Source: a bacterium
GTDB lineage: Bacteria; Zhuqueibacterota; QNDG01; JAGLOF01
DNA: 64,000 nt
Direction of reading: 5' to 3'
NCBI GenBank assembly: GCA_016934955.1
Contig: JAFGRY010000031.1
Coordinates: forward strand, 1 to 64,000
Both the position numbers and the translations under genes were made by a program. The notes beneath the pieces are model-generated. The model was not told where the DNA came from. It saw nothing but the letters and a program-made list of their open reading frames with translations, and did not search any database. Numbering within the stretch: the first letter of the stretch is position 1; every line of letters starts with the position of its first letter. Of the stretch, positions 51,240 to 60,833 are shown in pieces.

Positions 51240-54200
51240 TCAGTGTTTACGCTTCTTCTCTTTGCGTGCGGCCCGTTTCACTTTTCGCTGTTCGGCCATC
51301 TTTTCAACACTTGAATAGACGACGGGAACGATCAGCAGCGTCAGAATAGTACCGACGAGCAGACCGCCGATCACCGAGCGTGCCATGGGTGCCCAGTTCT
51401 CACCGCTCTCTCCCAGGCCCAGTGCCAGGGGCACCATGGCCAGAATGGTCGTCAGCGCGGTCATGAGCACCGGCCTCATACGGGCGTCCCCGGCCAGGAC
51501 GATGGCTTCGTACATCTCCATTCCCCGTTCCCGCAGCTGATTGATGTAGTCCACCAGAACGATACCGTTGTTCACGATGATTCCCACCAGCATGATGATA
51601 CCGATCATTGCCATCACGCTCAGCGTCGTACCGGTCAGGAACAGTCCCAAGGCGACACCGATGACGGACAGCGGCACGGTGAAGAGAATGATGAAGGGAT
51701 CGATCAGTGATTCGAACTGGGAGGCCATGACCATGTAGGTCAGGATCATGGCAACCAGGAACGCGATTCCCAGGTACATGAACGACTCCATCATATCTTC
51801 GGCCGTTCCACCGATCTCAAGCCGGAAATCATTGGGTATGGACATGTCCGCGAGTATCCTGCGCACCCGGTTTGTGGGTGTACGCAGATCCTGGCCCGTG
51901 ACCGAAATGCTGACCGTGACGAGCCGTTCCTGATCTTCTCTTGCTATTTCCGGCGGGGCTTTGTCGTATGTAATCTCGGCTATCGAGCGCAGCGGCACCT
52001 GCCTGCCCAGGGGCGTCATCAGCAGTATGTCCCCAATATCCTCGAAGTTCTCCCGGGCCTTATCCTTGAGCTGGACGCGCACGTCGTATTCGTCGCCTCC
52101 TTCCCGAAAACGGGTGGCCACTGAGCCGAGAATATTCGAACTGATCACCTGGCCGATCTGAGCCGTGCTCAATCCCAGGTCTGCGATACGCATCCGGTCG
52201 AGCTGGACACGCAGTTCCGGAGATGATTCCTTTATACTCATTTCAACTTCGGTCACGTTCTCGACCTTTTTCACTTTTTCCATGATCTGCTTCGCGATCA
52301 CTTCCGCTATATCCAGGTCATGGCCGAAAATCTTGACCGCGATGTCTCCGCCGCCGCCGAAAAAGATCGCGGCGCCGCGATCCTCAAAGCTAACTTTCAC
52401 ATCGGGAATTTTTTCAACCCGGGCCCTGATATCCTCCTGGATCTCCTCGAGCGAGCGTTTCCGCTGGGTGCGCGGCAGCAGCTTCACCATGATCTCTCCC
52501 TGATAGGAAGCACTGGAAGAAAACGCGGCCACAATACCCTCACCCTGGCCGAAATTATCGTACACCATCACCGCTTCGGGCACATACTCTTCTATCAGCT
52601 TGTTGAGCTGGTGGACACTCTTCTCCATTTCATGGAGACTGGTGCCTGCCGACCGGTCCACGGCAAGCTGCAGGTATCCCTGGTCGCTTTCAGGAAGGAA
52701 CTCGCCGCCGCTGGCGATCAGCATGAACACCGACAGGACAAGGGCGCCCAGCGTCGAAAACATCATAATCTTTTTATGACCGAGAGCCCACTTCAGGCTC
52801 TTTAAATAGGCGTTTTTGAGATTGTCGATCCACACGCCGATACGGTCGCTCACTTTCATAAGAAATCCGTTCTCATCAAGCTGATTTCTTACCTTGACAA
52901 TCCGGGAGGCCAGCAGCGGCACCAGGGTGAGCGCCACCACCAGAGAGACAGCCAGCGAGAAGCAGATGGTCAGTACCATATCCCGGAACATCTGGCCGGC
53001 AAGTCCGGGAACGAACAGCACCGGCACGAACACGGAAATGGTGGTGAGTGTCGAGGCGGTAATCGCCATGGCCACTTCGCTGGAGCCGATGTCCGCGGCT
53101 TCCCTGGCGCTTTTACCCTCTTCCCGGTGGCGATAGATACTTTCCAGCACCACGATGGAGTTATCCACCAGCAGCCCCACCGCCAGGGCGAGCCCCGCCA
53201 TGGAGATGATATTGAGGGTCAATCCCGCCTGGTCCATGACCGCGAACGTGACGACCATGGACACGGGAATGGAGATGGAAACGATCAAAGAGCTCCTGAT
53301 GTTCCGCAGGAAGAAGAGCAGCACCAGAAAGGCGAGAAAGATCGCCTCCAGGGCCGTGTTCCCGAGATTCGACATGGATCTGTTGATAAATTCGGCCTGA
53401 TCCCAGATGGTCTCGATCTCGAGGCCTTTGGGCAGTTCGGAGAGGATCTGGCCGAACCGGCTCCGCACCTCCCTGGAAACCGAGACCGTATTGGCCACGG
53501 ACTGTTTCTGGAGCACGGCCATGACCGCGGTCTGGTCATTGACGAGCACGCGCTGCCGCTGGTCCACGAATCCGTCGACAACATCAGCCACATCCCGCAC
53601 CCTGATAACGCTGCCGTTGATCACCGCGATATTGGTGTTTTCGATCTGTTCGATTGTCTGATACTCACCTTCCGTCTGAATGGTCAGTTCCCGGAAATCA
53701 TCATCGATCCACCCTGACGGCAGCTGCAGATTGTTCATCTGCAGGGCACTTGAGATCTGCTGAATGGAGATATGGTGCGCCCGCAGCCGCACCGGGTCGA
53801 CGAGCACCTTGATTTCCCGTTTCAGACCGCCTGATGTATTCACGGACGCGACACCCGGGATCCGTTCCAGCCGGGGTTCCAGTTCCTGCTCCGCGATTCT
53901 CCTGAGCTCGGCCATGCCGTACTGGTCCGATCCGATGGAAAGCATCATAATCGGCTGCATGGAAGGATCGAAGGCGAATACCAGCGGATCGGAAATATCA
54001 TCCGGGAGGTAGTCCTCGACAAAATCCAGGTAGGTCCTCACGTCGATTTCGGCCTGATCCATGTCGGTGCCCCACTCGAACTCGAGCAGAACCAGCGAGA
54101 GCCCCTGTTTTGAGGTGGAACTGACGGTTTTAATATTCTGGACAGCGGCCACCGATTCCTCGATCGGGCGGGTGACCACCGATTCGATGTCGTAGGGGCC

Positions 54201-54362
54201 GACCCCTGTATACTGGGTAATGATGGCAACGACCGGAAATTCGAGGCTGGGCCAGAGATCGATCTTCAGTCTGCTCAGACTGAAAAGGCCGAACCCCACG
54301 GCGATGATGTAGACCATGAAAAAGGTCACACCCCGCCTGATTGCTGTAGTGATAATACTCAT
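51240..54362 (-). CDS. RND-family efflux pump inner-membrane permease
   Basis: 1040 residues, AcrB-type: two sets of six membrane helices with large periplasmic loops. N-terminus IITTAIRRGVTFFMVYIIAV; porter region GIASVNTSGG-like and LPSGWIDDDFRELTIQTEG; helix 4 proton-relay motif AVGLLVDNSIVVLES, where the second Asp of the AcrB pair is Asn; LVPLLASRIVKVRNQLDENG; C-terminal basic tail. It exports drugs or other small amphiphiles with the MFP and TolC partners upstream. Its ATG overlaps the MFP stop by 4 bp. Substrate not inferable. Confidence 0.95.
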   Translation of the reverse strand: MSIITTAIRRGVTFFMVYIIAVGFGLFSLSRLKIDLWPSLEFPVVAIITQYTGVGPYDIESVVTRPIEESVAAVQNIKTVSSTSKQGLSLVLLEFEWGTDMDQAEIDVRTYLDFVEDYLPDDISDPLVFAFDPSMQPIMMLSIGSDQYGMAELRRIAEQELEPRLERIPGVASVNTSGGLKREIKVLVDPVRLRAHHISIQQISSALQMNNLQLPSGWIDDDFRELTIQTEGEYQTIEQIENTNIAVINGSVIRVRDVADVVDGFVDQRQRVLVNDQTAVMAVLQKQSVANTVSVSREVRSRFGQILSELPKGLEIETIWDQAEFINRSMSNLGNTALEAIFLAFLVLLFFLRNIRSSLIVSISIPVSMVVTFAVMDQAGLTLNIISMAGLALAVGLLVDNSIVVLESIYRHREEGKSAREAADIGSSEVAMAITASTLTTISVFVPVLFVPGLAGQMFRDMVLTICFSLAVSLVVALTLVPLLASRIVKVRNQLDENGFLMKVSDRIGVWIDNLKNAYLKSLKWALGHKKIMMFSTLGALVLSVFMLIASGGEFLPESDQGYLQLAVDRSAGTSLHEMEKSVHQLNKLIEEYVPEAVMVYDNFGQGEGIVAAFSSSASYQGEIMVKLLPRTQRKRSLEEIQEDIRARVEKIPDVKVSFEDRGAAIFFGGGGDIAVKIFGHDLDIAEVIAKQIMEKVKKVENVTEVEMSIKESSPELRVQLDRMRIADLGLSTAQIGQVISSNILGSVATRFREGGDEYDVRVQLKDKARENFEDIGDILLMTPLGRQVPLRSIAEITYDKAPPEIAREDQERLVTVSISVTGQDLRTPTNRVRRILADMSIPNDFRLEIGGTAEDMMESFMYLGIAFLVAMILTYMVMASQFESLIDPFIILFTVPLSVIGVALGLFLTGTTLSVMAMIGIIMLVGIIVNNGIVLVDYINQLRERGMEMYEAIVLAGDARMRPVLMTALTTILAMVPLALGLGESGENWAPMARSVIGGLLVGTILTLLIVPVVYSSVEKMAEQRKVKRAARKEKKRKH

Positions 54363-55480
54363 TGTTCAGCCTCCTCTGAGATGAGCAAGGCAGCGCCGTC
54401 TCTGAGATTGTTCTGGCCTCTGACAACAAACCGCTCACCGAGCGTCACACCGTCGCTCACGGCAACGCAATTGTGGTTGACATATGCCAGGGTCAGCCTG
54501 CGGCGCTCGGCGCGATTGCTGTCGGCGACGACATAGACGTAGTAGTCTTTTCCGACAACGTCCTGCCCTTCAACCGTCTGCATTGTCGTGGATTCGATAA
54601 CCGCGTGTCTGGGAAGAACGATGACATCATCGAGCACGCCGGTGGTGACCACTGCCTCGGCAAACATGCCGGGTTTCAGCTTGTGGTCCCTGTTGGGGAT
54701 AATGATTTCCGCTGTTGCCATTCGGGTCATCGGGTCGAGCACGGGGCTGATTTTTACCAGTCTGCCGCTGAAGGTCTCGTCCGGATAGCTGCGCACGCTT
54801 ATTGCCGCTTCCTGCCCCGGTGAGAGTTTGCCCAGATCCCGTTCCGTCACTTCGATCTCTATTTTCACCCGGTCCATCTGCACGACGCTGGCTACCGGCA
54901 GCGAGGGAGCGGCCATATCGCCCGCCTCCAGGTACCGTTTTCCGATAATGCCGCTGATCGGCGCAGTAACGGTGGCGTCACCAAAGTAGCTTTTGGCCGA
55001 TTTCAAAGCGGCCGACGCCTGGGTTACCTGGGCGCTTACCGCCTCATACTGGGTCTGCACCGCATCGAACTGCTGCTGGCTCATGGCGTCTTCACTGAAC
55101 AGCTTCTTCGCCCGGGCGTATTCGGAGGCCAGATTTGTTTCCTGCGCCCTGGCAGCCGCCAGACCCGCTTCCGCCTGTCGCACGCTCTGCTCGACGGTGA
55201 CGGCGGCGATATCGGCGATAGGATCGCCTTTCTTCACGAAATCGCCTTCATCGATATAATACGTTTCAATACGATCCGGAATTTTCGAGAAAACATTGAC
55301 TTCAAATTCGGCCTTGATGTCGCCCATGAAGTGAAGCGACTGGGTGACATCGCCCAGCGTTACGGTGGAAACGGCGACGGGCACCTGTTTCTCGGCCTGG
55401 TCATCCGTCCCCGAGGTATCACATCCGGAGGTCAGCAGGGCCGCAATCCACAACGCACTGACGATCAGAATCTTTTTCAT
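54359..55480 (-). CDS. RND efflux periplasmic adaptor (membrane fusion) lipoprotein
   Basis: 373 residues. Lipoprotein signal (IAALLTSGCDTSGTD). Order: beta-barrel/lipoyl half (VFSKIPDRIETYYIDEGDFV), alpha-hairpin (about 85-160: VEQSVRQAEAGLAAARAQET, SQQQFDAVQTQYEAVSAQV), lipoyl half (VTAPISGIIGKRYLEAGDMA), and beta-barrel and proximal domains. It bridges the RND pump and the TolC-like channel. Second structural gene of the pump operon. Confidence 0.95.
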   Translation of the reverse strand: MKKILIVSALWIAALLTSGCDTSGTDDQAEKQVPVAVSTVTLGDVTQSLHFMGDIKAEFEVNVFSKIPDRIETYYIDEGDFVKKGDPIADIAAVTVEQSVRQAEAGLAAARAQETNLASEYARAKKLFSEDAMSQQQFDAVQTQYEAVSAQVTQASAALKSAKSYFGDATVTAPISGIIGKRYLEAGDMAAPSLPVASVVQMDRVKIEIEVTERDLGKLSPGQEAAISVRSYPDETFSGRLVKISPVLDPMTRMATAEIIIPNRDHKLKPGMFAEAVVTTGVLDDVIVLPRHAVIESTTMQTVEGQDVVGKDYYVYVVADSNRAERRRLTLAYVNHNCVAVSDGVTLGERFVVRGQNNLRDGAALLISEEAEQ

Positions 55481-55506
55481 ACAATTCTCCCTTTTGTATT
55501 TTACGC

Positions 55507-56910
55507 TTATTCTAAAATTCCTTTTAATGTTCCGGTCACTTTTCTCAGAGCGTACCGGGACATCTGATATTCATAAAGAGCGGATACATGGTTCAGCCTC
55601 GCCCTGGTGAGGGCGAGCTGGGAGCTCATGACATCCAGCTGCGTACCTCCCCCCTCTTGATAGGTGAGATTCGCGAGCCGCAGCGCCTCTTCAGCGAGTT
55701 CGATCGACTCTTCCGCCGAGAGGTACTTCTCCCTGGCTTCCCGGAACGTGTTATAGGCGATCTCCACTTCGGCAAAAACGCCGTCCCGCAACTGACGCTC
55801 GGAATCGAGCACGATCTTGTAGTCGAGCCGCGCTTTCTGAAACGCACGGTGGTTTTTCAGGCCATGGAACAGGGGAATCTGCAGACTGACCGCCGAGGTG
55901 AATCCCTTGCTGAAATCATCCCGGCTGAAGTTCGGGTCGTTCTTCATGGCCAGAAATGAGTAGTCCGTTGAGAAAAACAGCTTGGGAAGAAACTGACTCC
56001 GCGCGATGGTCATGCCTTTGGCCGCCATTCTTTTCTGGGCCTGCAGCGCCTGTAATTCGGGGCGATTCTCCAGTGCCTTTCGCTGAATTTCCTGCAGTTC
56101 GCTGTCGGCAAAATCATCGCCGGTGAAGGTGAGGCTTCCCTGCACGCCGATCTCCACATCCTCCCTGATGCCGAGAATAGTGCGAAGCCCGGTTCGGGCG
56201 GAGCGGTAGCCGTTACGGGCGCTGATGAGCTGAGGCTGTAAATTGGCCAGCTCTACCTGCGCCCGCATTTTTTCGAAACCGGAAGCACTGCCGGCATCGT
56301 ACTTTTTGAGCACAACATCCAGGTTCGCCTGCGCCTGTTCAACGGCCATGGACTGAACATCAACCAGTTCCCGGGCCAGGATACAGCCGTAAAACGTGTT
56401 GACGGTCTGATAGATGATGTTCTGCCGGGTCGTCTCGAGATTGCTTTCACTGGCGTCCGCAGCGGCATAGGCGATTTTCACTCCCGCAATCCCCGCGCCT
56501 CCCAGGTAGAGCGGCTGGGTAAGACGCAGGCCATAGGTGAAGGTATTTTCCAGTCCGAACGAGAGCTGCACGAAATCGGGCATATCCGCGAATTCGGGGA
56601 TCACCGGTGCCAGGGGCGCCAGCATCGGTTTGAGAAAGTTGGGAATGGTATTCGTCTGGATCTCCCAGGCATGCTGAAAATTTGCGTTTGCATCAACCGC
56701 CGGCAGCAGCGCTGCGTACGCTTCCCCAATGCCTGCCCTCGCTTTGGCGGCGTTCTTGCGGGCGATCTGAAGCTGCGGATTCTTTTCAAGGGCCATTCCG
56801 ACGCTTTCCGCCAATGTCAGCACCATGGTCTCCTGCGCCGGCAGCAGGGCGGGCATCATAATCACGGTTATAAGCAAAACCACTGAAACATGCTTCAATA
56901 CGGTCCTCAT
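55507..56910 (-). CDS. TolC-family outer-membrane efflux protein
   Basis: 467 residues; TGGAGGAA site; signal peptide (VLLITVIMMPALLPAQ). Two TolC repeats: LTLAESVGMALEKNPQLQIARKNAAKARA and, in the second half, LQEIQRKALENRPELQALQAQ, with ARLDYKIVLDSERQLRDGVFAEVEIAYNTF and TYQEGGGTQLDVMSSQLALT. Outer-membrane exit duct of the pump. Confidence 0.94.
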   Translation of the reverse strand: MRTVLKHVSVVLLITVIMMPALLPAQETMVLTLAESVGMALEKNPQLQIARKNAAKARAGIGEAYAALLPAVDANANFQHAWEIQTNTIPNFLKPMLAPLAPVIPEFADMPDFVQLSFGLENTFTYGLRLTQPLYLGGAGIAGVKIAYAAADASESNLETTRQNIIYQTVNTFYGCILARELVDVQSMAVEQAQANLDVVLKKYDAGSASGFEKMRAQVELANLQPQLISARNGYRSARTGLRTILGIREDVEIGVQGSLTFTGDDFADSELQEIQRKALENRPELQALQAQKRMAAKGMTIARSQFLPKLFFSTDYSFLAMKNDPNFSRDDFSKGFTSAVSLQIPLFHGLKNHRAFQKARLDYKIVLDSERQLRDGVFAEVEIAYNTFREAREKYLSAEESIELAEEALRLANLTYQEGGGTQLDVMSSQLALTRARLNHVSALYEYQMSRYALRKVTGTLKGILE

Positions 56911-56944
56911 ACGTTCCTCCAGTCTATAGGAAATAAACAGCTGA

Positions 56945-57562
56945 TCAGTTCACTCCATTCATGAATATATCGACAATCGAATCAGTCACCGCGGCAATGG
57001 GCGTTGTGTCGCCGGTAAAGGCCCGATCGAATGAAAAGGAATTGAGAATGCCGCGCAGACTCCTGGCCGCGATGTCGCTGTCGATTCTCCTGATCCGGTT
57101 CTGGTCCTTTCCCTTGACAATCAGCCTGGCGATGATGGTGGAAAAAATCATGAAGGTTTCATAGGCGGTTGCATGCATTCTGTTATGATTGCCGCCCTCG
57201 ACATGCGATTTTTCCGACTGCACGATCTTGAAAAAGGGCTTGTGTCTGTCAAAGAATTCCAGATACACCGTGACGAGCCGCCGCAGGCTCGTATCAAACG
57301 ATTCATCCGCAGACGCGGCTTCTTCAAGCTGCACGATCAGCTCATCGGTCCGGTCCTTTATTATCGAATGGAACAGATCTTCCTTGTTTTTAAAATAGAG
57401 ATAAATGGTCCCTTTCGACAAATCGGCCCGCAGGGCGATCTCATCGACTTTCACTTCATGAAACCCCCGCTCCGCAAAGAGATCGGCGGCGGCATCCAGA
57501 ATCCGCTGCCGTTTATCCGGGTCACAGCATTTAACGCCCTGAAAAATATCGTACTCACTCAC
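56945..57562 (-). CDS. TetR/AcrR-family repressor of the RND operon
   Basis: 205 residues from GTG 57562, which has AGGAG seven bases upstream; a GTG at 57592 lacks a site. The helix-turn-helix is at about 18-62 (RILDAAADLFAERGFHEVKV, DEIALRADLSKGTIYLYFKN). The C-terminal ligand domain is divergent. It lies immediately upstream of tolC, the adaptor and the permease on the same strand, with a perfect palindrome at 57601-57614 in its leader, so it probably represses itself and the pump until a ligand binds. Confidence 0.93.
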   Translation of the reverse strand: MSEYDIFQGVKCCDPDKRQRILDAAADLFAERGFHEVKVDEIALRADLSKGTIYLYFKNKEDLFHSIIKDRTDELIVQLEEAASADESFDTSLRRLVTVYLEFFDRHKPFFKIVQSEKSHVEGGNHNRMHATAYETFMIFSTIIARLIVKGKDQNRIRRIDSDIAARSLRGILNSFSFDRAFTGDTTPIAAVTDSIVDIFMNGVN

Positions 57563-57600
57563 GTCCGCTCTCCTGATAACAAGATATATCACGACCGCTA

Positions 57601-57614
57601 ACTGACCGGTCAGT
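57601..57614 (-). promoter_or_regulatory. TetR-type operator palindrome
   Basis: ACTGACCGGTCAGT, a perfect 14-bp palindrome 39 bases upstream of the tetR GTG. TGACCGGTCA-type sites are common operators of TetR regulators of RND pumps. Confidence 0.8.
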
Positions 57615-57747
57615 CAATTAGTGAACGTACAAAAAACAAAAAAGTTTCATCAATAGCAAGTTATTTTCCTGTTAGTGCGGATACCGCGGCCGGGCAGCGC
57701 CGGCGGCCTCGGGGCGGGAATGGGAAGGACAAACAAGTGCGGCGGGA

Positions 57748-58377
57748 TTAACGGAAGGCGCCGAAATAATAGTAATCGACATCCATGGCATCATCGCCCG
57801 GTGCGCGATCAGGGATGCTCTGCAGAAAATCGTCCTTGGAAATACGGTAGGGAGCGTACTCTTCGACTATTTTCAGCGCCGCTTTGCCGTCGACGAATTT
57901 GACGATGCGCACTCTGCCTACCTCCAGTAGGGCATTATCGAGAATGCGGGCAACGGTGAACAGATCTCCGGGCTTGCCCAGCGACCGGTCGCCCAGGGCC
58001 AGGGCGTATCCCCTGTTCCGCAGGAGAATCGTTCCCTCTCTCTCCCCGGGAGCGGACTGTCCCATACCGGCGATGTAGGAGCGGGTTGCCGGGGTCGAAA
58101 CAAAATCGTTTTTCCGTATACCCGGAGATGTTTCCTGCACGACTTTCGCCGCTGTCATGCCCCGGGCGAAGCGGACGATCCTTACCGTACCGACGGTGAC
58201 GACCCCCCCGCCGCTGATACGGTACACCGGAATGGTGTCGCCGATACCGCCCAGGCCGCTGTCGGTGTCGATGAGAATATAGGCATCGGCCCGTTTCGCG
58301 ACCAGCTGCGCAGATACCGGCGCAGATATGGCACTGAGAAACAGGACACCTGCAATGACGGAGAAAAGTGTTTTCAT
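57748..58377 (-). CDS. Exported protein with two copies of an unrecognised beta-rich unit
   Basis: 209 residues; signal peptide (FSVIAGVLFLSAISAPVSAQ); weak ribosome site. Unit 1 (about 28-92: DAYILIDTDSGL, GDTIPVYRISGGG, VTVGTVRIVRFARGMTAAKV, IRKNDFV) and unit 2 (about 118-188: GYALALGDRSLG, GDLFTVARILDNA, LEVGRVRIVKFVDGKAALKI, ISKDDFL) are clearly repeats of each other, and the protein at 11714-12385 has one diverged copy. It ends in an acidic, aromatic tail (MDVDYYYFGAFR). Function unknown; co-transcribed with outer-membrane proteins. Confidence 0.82.
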   Translation of the reverse strand: MKTLFSVIAGVLFLSAISAPVSAQLVAKRADAYILIDTDSGLGGIGDTIPVYRISGGGVVTVGTVRIVRFARGMTAAKVVQETSPGIRKNDFVSTPATRSYIAGMGQSAPGEREGTILLRNRGYALALGDRSLGKPGDLFTVARILDNALLEVGRVRIVKFVDGKAALKIVEEYAPYRISKDDFLQSIPDRAPGDDAMDVDYYYFGAFR

Positions 58378-58392
58378 GCCCGCGGTCCCCGG

Positions 58393-59880
58393 TTAAAATG
58401 TATACTGAAACGACATACGCAGCATTGGCGCGGGCTCGAGCCCGACAATACCCGCGATCCGTATCCCCAGGGGGGTCGGCAATCTGAACCCCAGGTTGAC
58501 TTTCGGCAGCGGTATTCCCCGCAGCGGCTCCCCCTCATTCAGGGATTCGCCGTCCGCGGGCACGAGCTCGTCGACAAGCGCGACCGAAGCGCCGAAGAAG
58601 AAATAGGTAAAGTCGAGCCCCACTCCCCCGCCGTACAGAAATGAGAGACCTCTTCGTTCGTGACCGACGAGATCGAAAGCGAAGGCCCCGCTGTATTGTG
58701 TCACCCGCAGGGAAAAGGTGAAGCCCCTGCCTCCCAGAGCGAGTCCCGCGGAATAGGCGCCCGGCTGTTCCAGGATCAGCGAATGCTCTTCCAGCCGTTC
58801 GTTTTTTTCGGTTCTGGTCAGTTTGGAAAGATCGATGCTGAGCGGATCGATTAGCTCATCCGTATCGCCGCCTCCCTCGAGATCGATAAAGGGGATCGTA
58901 TATCCGAGAGAATGAAACATGCCGTCGGCGGTGATTTTCCGGGGCAGGTCTACGGTAACACCGATCTGAAAGGCCCTGCCCAGCCGGATGGCAACGCCCG
59001 CCATGCCGCCCCAGCCGACGCCCTGGAACCGGCTGTCGAATGTGTATCCGAGTGCGTTGGTTTCACCGCCGGCAAAATCGATTGATGGGTCATAGGGATC
59101 GTTGAAGATGTATTCGTCGCCGGACATGGCCAGGATGCCGTCCATCTGCATTCTCGCCAGGGCCGTGGCCCGCAGGGTGAGACGGCTCACACTGGCGCCC
59201 AGGGAGAGACCATGAAAGGGCTGCCAGCCCGCGGCCAGCGTGTACTCCTGCAGGGTGAGATTCATGCTTCCGGTGAGGTTGGCGTTGATCCGCATGATAA
59301 TCGTCCGGAGTTCGCCGTCCAGATCCTGTTCACTGCTGATGCCGGCATCGATTCCGGTTGCCGTCAGACCGGCATCGAGGACAAGGGGTGTCCGGTAGCC
59401 GAATCCGATCCCGCCGTTGAATCCTCCCAGGTGCACCGGTATGGCGACGCCGAATCCGCCGATTCCCTGGCTGAAGCCGATGCTGGGTGAAACAGCGGGT
59501 CCCGACACCGTGCTCGCGGGGGTTCCAAGCTCGTCCCGGATACTCTCCATCTGGCTCAGAACCTCGGCATCCACGTCATAGTAGCGGGAAATGTCCTGGG
59601 CAACGGGTGGCGTGTAATCGAGGATGAGACTTCGGCCGTCAAGGAACGAGAGCGCGGCCGGGTTCCAGTTCACCGCACTGGCGTCGACCCCGGTGTAAAT
59701 GACGTTGCCGCCGGCGAGGGAGGCGGTGGATCCGATGCCTGCCAGGGATCCGTTCAGAGAAAAGGTGCTGTTGATCCTGGTGATGCGCAGATCCGTAAGC
59801 GGACTGTCGGATGCCGTCTGGGCGGCGCATACGCCTGCTGTCAGCAGGCAGAGGACGAGATGTACAGGGCGATCGGTCAT
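58393..59880 (-). CDS. Outer-membrane beta-barrel protein
   Basis: 495 residues. Signal peptide (VLCLLTAGVCAA), then an FadL/OmpP1-like start (NSTFSLNGSLAGIGSTASLA, VNWNPAALSF) and alternating amphipathic strands with many Gly and aromatic residues, ending MLRMSFQYTF with the C-terminal Phe expected for barrel insertion. Transport of hydrophobic compounds is the usual FadL role, but similarity is generic. It is 3 bp downstream of the PorV-like gene and 15 bp upstream of the two-unit protein gene. Confidence 0.85.
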   Translation of the reverse strand: MTDRPVHLVLCLLTAGVCAAQTASDSPLTDLRITRINSTFSLNGSLAGIGSTASLAGGNVIYTGVDASAVNWNPAALSFLDGRSLILDYTPPVAQDISRYYDVDAEVLSQMESIRDELGTPASTVSGPAVSPSIGFSQGIGGFGVAIPVHLGGFNGGIGFGYRTPLVLDAGLTATGIDAGISSEQDLDGELRTIIMRINANLTGSMNLTLQEYTLAAGWQPFHGLSLGASVSRLTLRATALARMQMDGILAMSGDEYIFNDPYDPSIDFAGGETNALGYTFDSRFQGVGWGGMAGVAIRLGRAFQIGVTVDLPRKITADGMFHSLGYTIPFIDLEGGGDTDELIDPLSIDLSKLTRTEKNERLEEHSLILEQPGAYSAGLALGGRGFTFSLRVTQYSGAFAFDLVGHERRGLSFLYGGGVGLDFTYFFFGASVALVDELVPADGESLNEGEPLRGIPLPKVNLGFRLPTPLGIRIAGIVGLEPAPMLRMSFQYTF

Positions 59881-59883
59881 AGG

Positions 59884-60801
59884 CTAAAACCAGATTGTTG
59901 TCGAGACACGGGGCGTATCAGCCAAAAAATGGCTCTGATAGGCCACATCGAACTGAATGCCGAACGATTTCGAGAAATACTGAAGACCGGCTCCACCGTT
60001 GAGCATGCGATTGGGATCGGCCGTCAGATTCTGGGACCAGCCTCCCCGGAGATAGAGAAGTGTAAAAATCCGCCATTCAAAACCGGCCGCGATCCGGTCA
60101 GGGACCACGCTCTCGACAATATGCTGCCAGTCCATAACGAACACCAGATTTTTCCGGGCCATGAAAGCCGTACCCAGAACCGTGGTGCCCGGCAGGGCTT
60201 CATTATAGGAGGTGTTCCGCGATTTGTTGGTGTATGACAGCTGATTGAGTATGTCACGGTACACCGCTCCCAGGGTCCAGCGGGGCGCGAATTTCCAGCG
60301 AAGGCCGAGATCCATGCCCACCCCCGCCGCACTGCCGCTGACATGGTAGGGGCTGTCGTCGCTGTTGCCGCCGAATGAAACGGTGCGTATTTTTACGGTC
60401 ATACCGAAAGAAAAACCACTGTTCGGGGCGAATTTCATGGCACCGGACACGAGAAAAGTGCTCTCACGCCAGGCATCGTCACCGGACGAAAGGAACCCCA
60501 GTCCCGTTCCGTAACGGTCGCCGAACACTTTCGCCCCGGAAACGAGACCATAGGGGATGATGTTGAACTGCCTGGCGTACATGGTCCCCACCTGCCACCC
60601 CCGCACGTAGGCGAGTCCGGCCGGGTTCCAGAACAGACCGTAGGCATCGCTGGCAAGGGCGACGTGTGCTCCCCCCATGCCCATCGCACGGGCGCCGTAC
60701 CCGATGTCGGCGAACGCCGCCGGGATATTCTGGCCCCGCAGCGGCGCAGACGCCGCGGCGGTCATCAGGACGCCGGCGATAATGACATGTCGTGATCTCA
60801 T
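59884..60801 (-). CDS. PorV/UPF0164-family outer-membrane protein
   Basis: 305 residues; signal peptide (MRSRHVIIAGVLMTAAASAPLRGQ). The diagnostic start AFADIGYGARAMGMGGAHVALASDAYGLFWNPAGLAYV is the UPF0164/PorV-PorQ pattern, followed by barrel strands and a terminal STTIWF. PorV shuttles type IX cargo to the surface; two proteins in this window carry FlgD-like C-terminal domains that such systems recognise, one of them encoded 32 bp upstream. No other secretion-system component is visible. Confidence 0.88.
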   Translation of the reverse strand: MRSRHVIIAGVLMTAAASAPLRGQNIPAAFADIGYGARAMGMGGAHVALASDAYGLFWNPAGLAYVRGWQVGTMYARQFNIIPYGLVSGAKVFGDRYGTGLGFLSSGDDAWRESTFLVSGAMKFAPNSGFSFGMTVKIRTVSFGGNSDDSPYHVSGSAAGVGMDLGLRWKFAPRWTLGAVYRDILNQLSYTNKSRNTSYNEALPGTTVLGTAFMARKNLVFVMDWQHIVESVVPDRIAAGFEWRIFTLLYLRGGWSQNLTADPNRMLNGGAGLQYFSKSFGIQFDVAYQSHFLADTPRVSTTIWF

Positions 60802-60833
60802 AGCATCATTTCCGCTTCACATACCGGTTCGAT

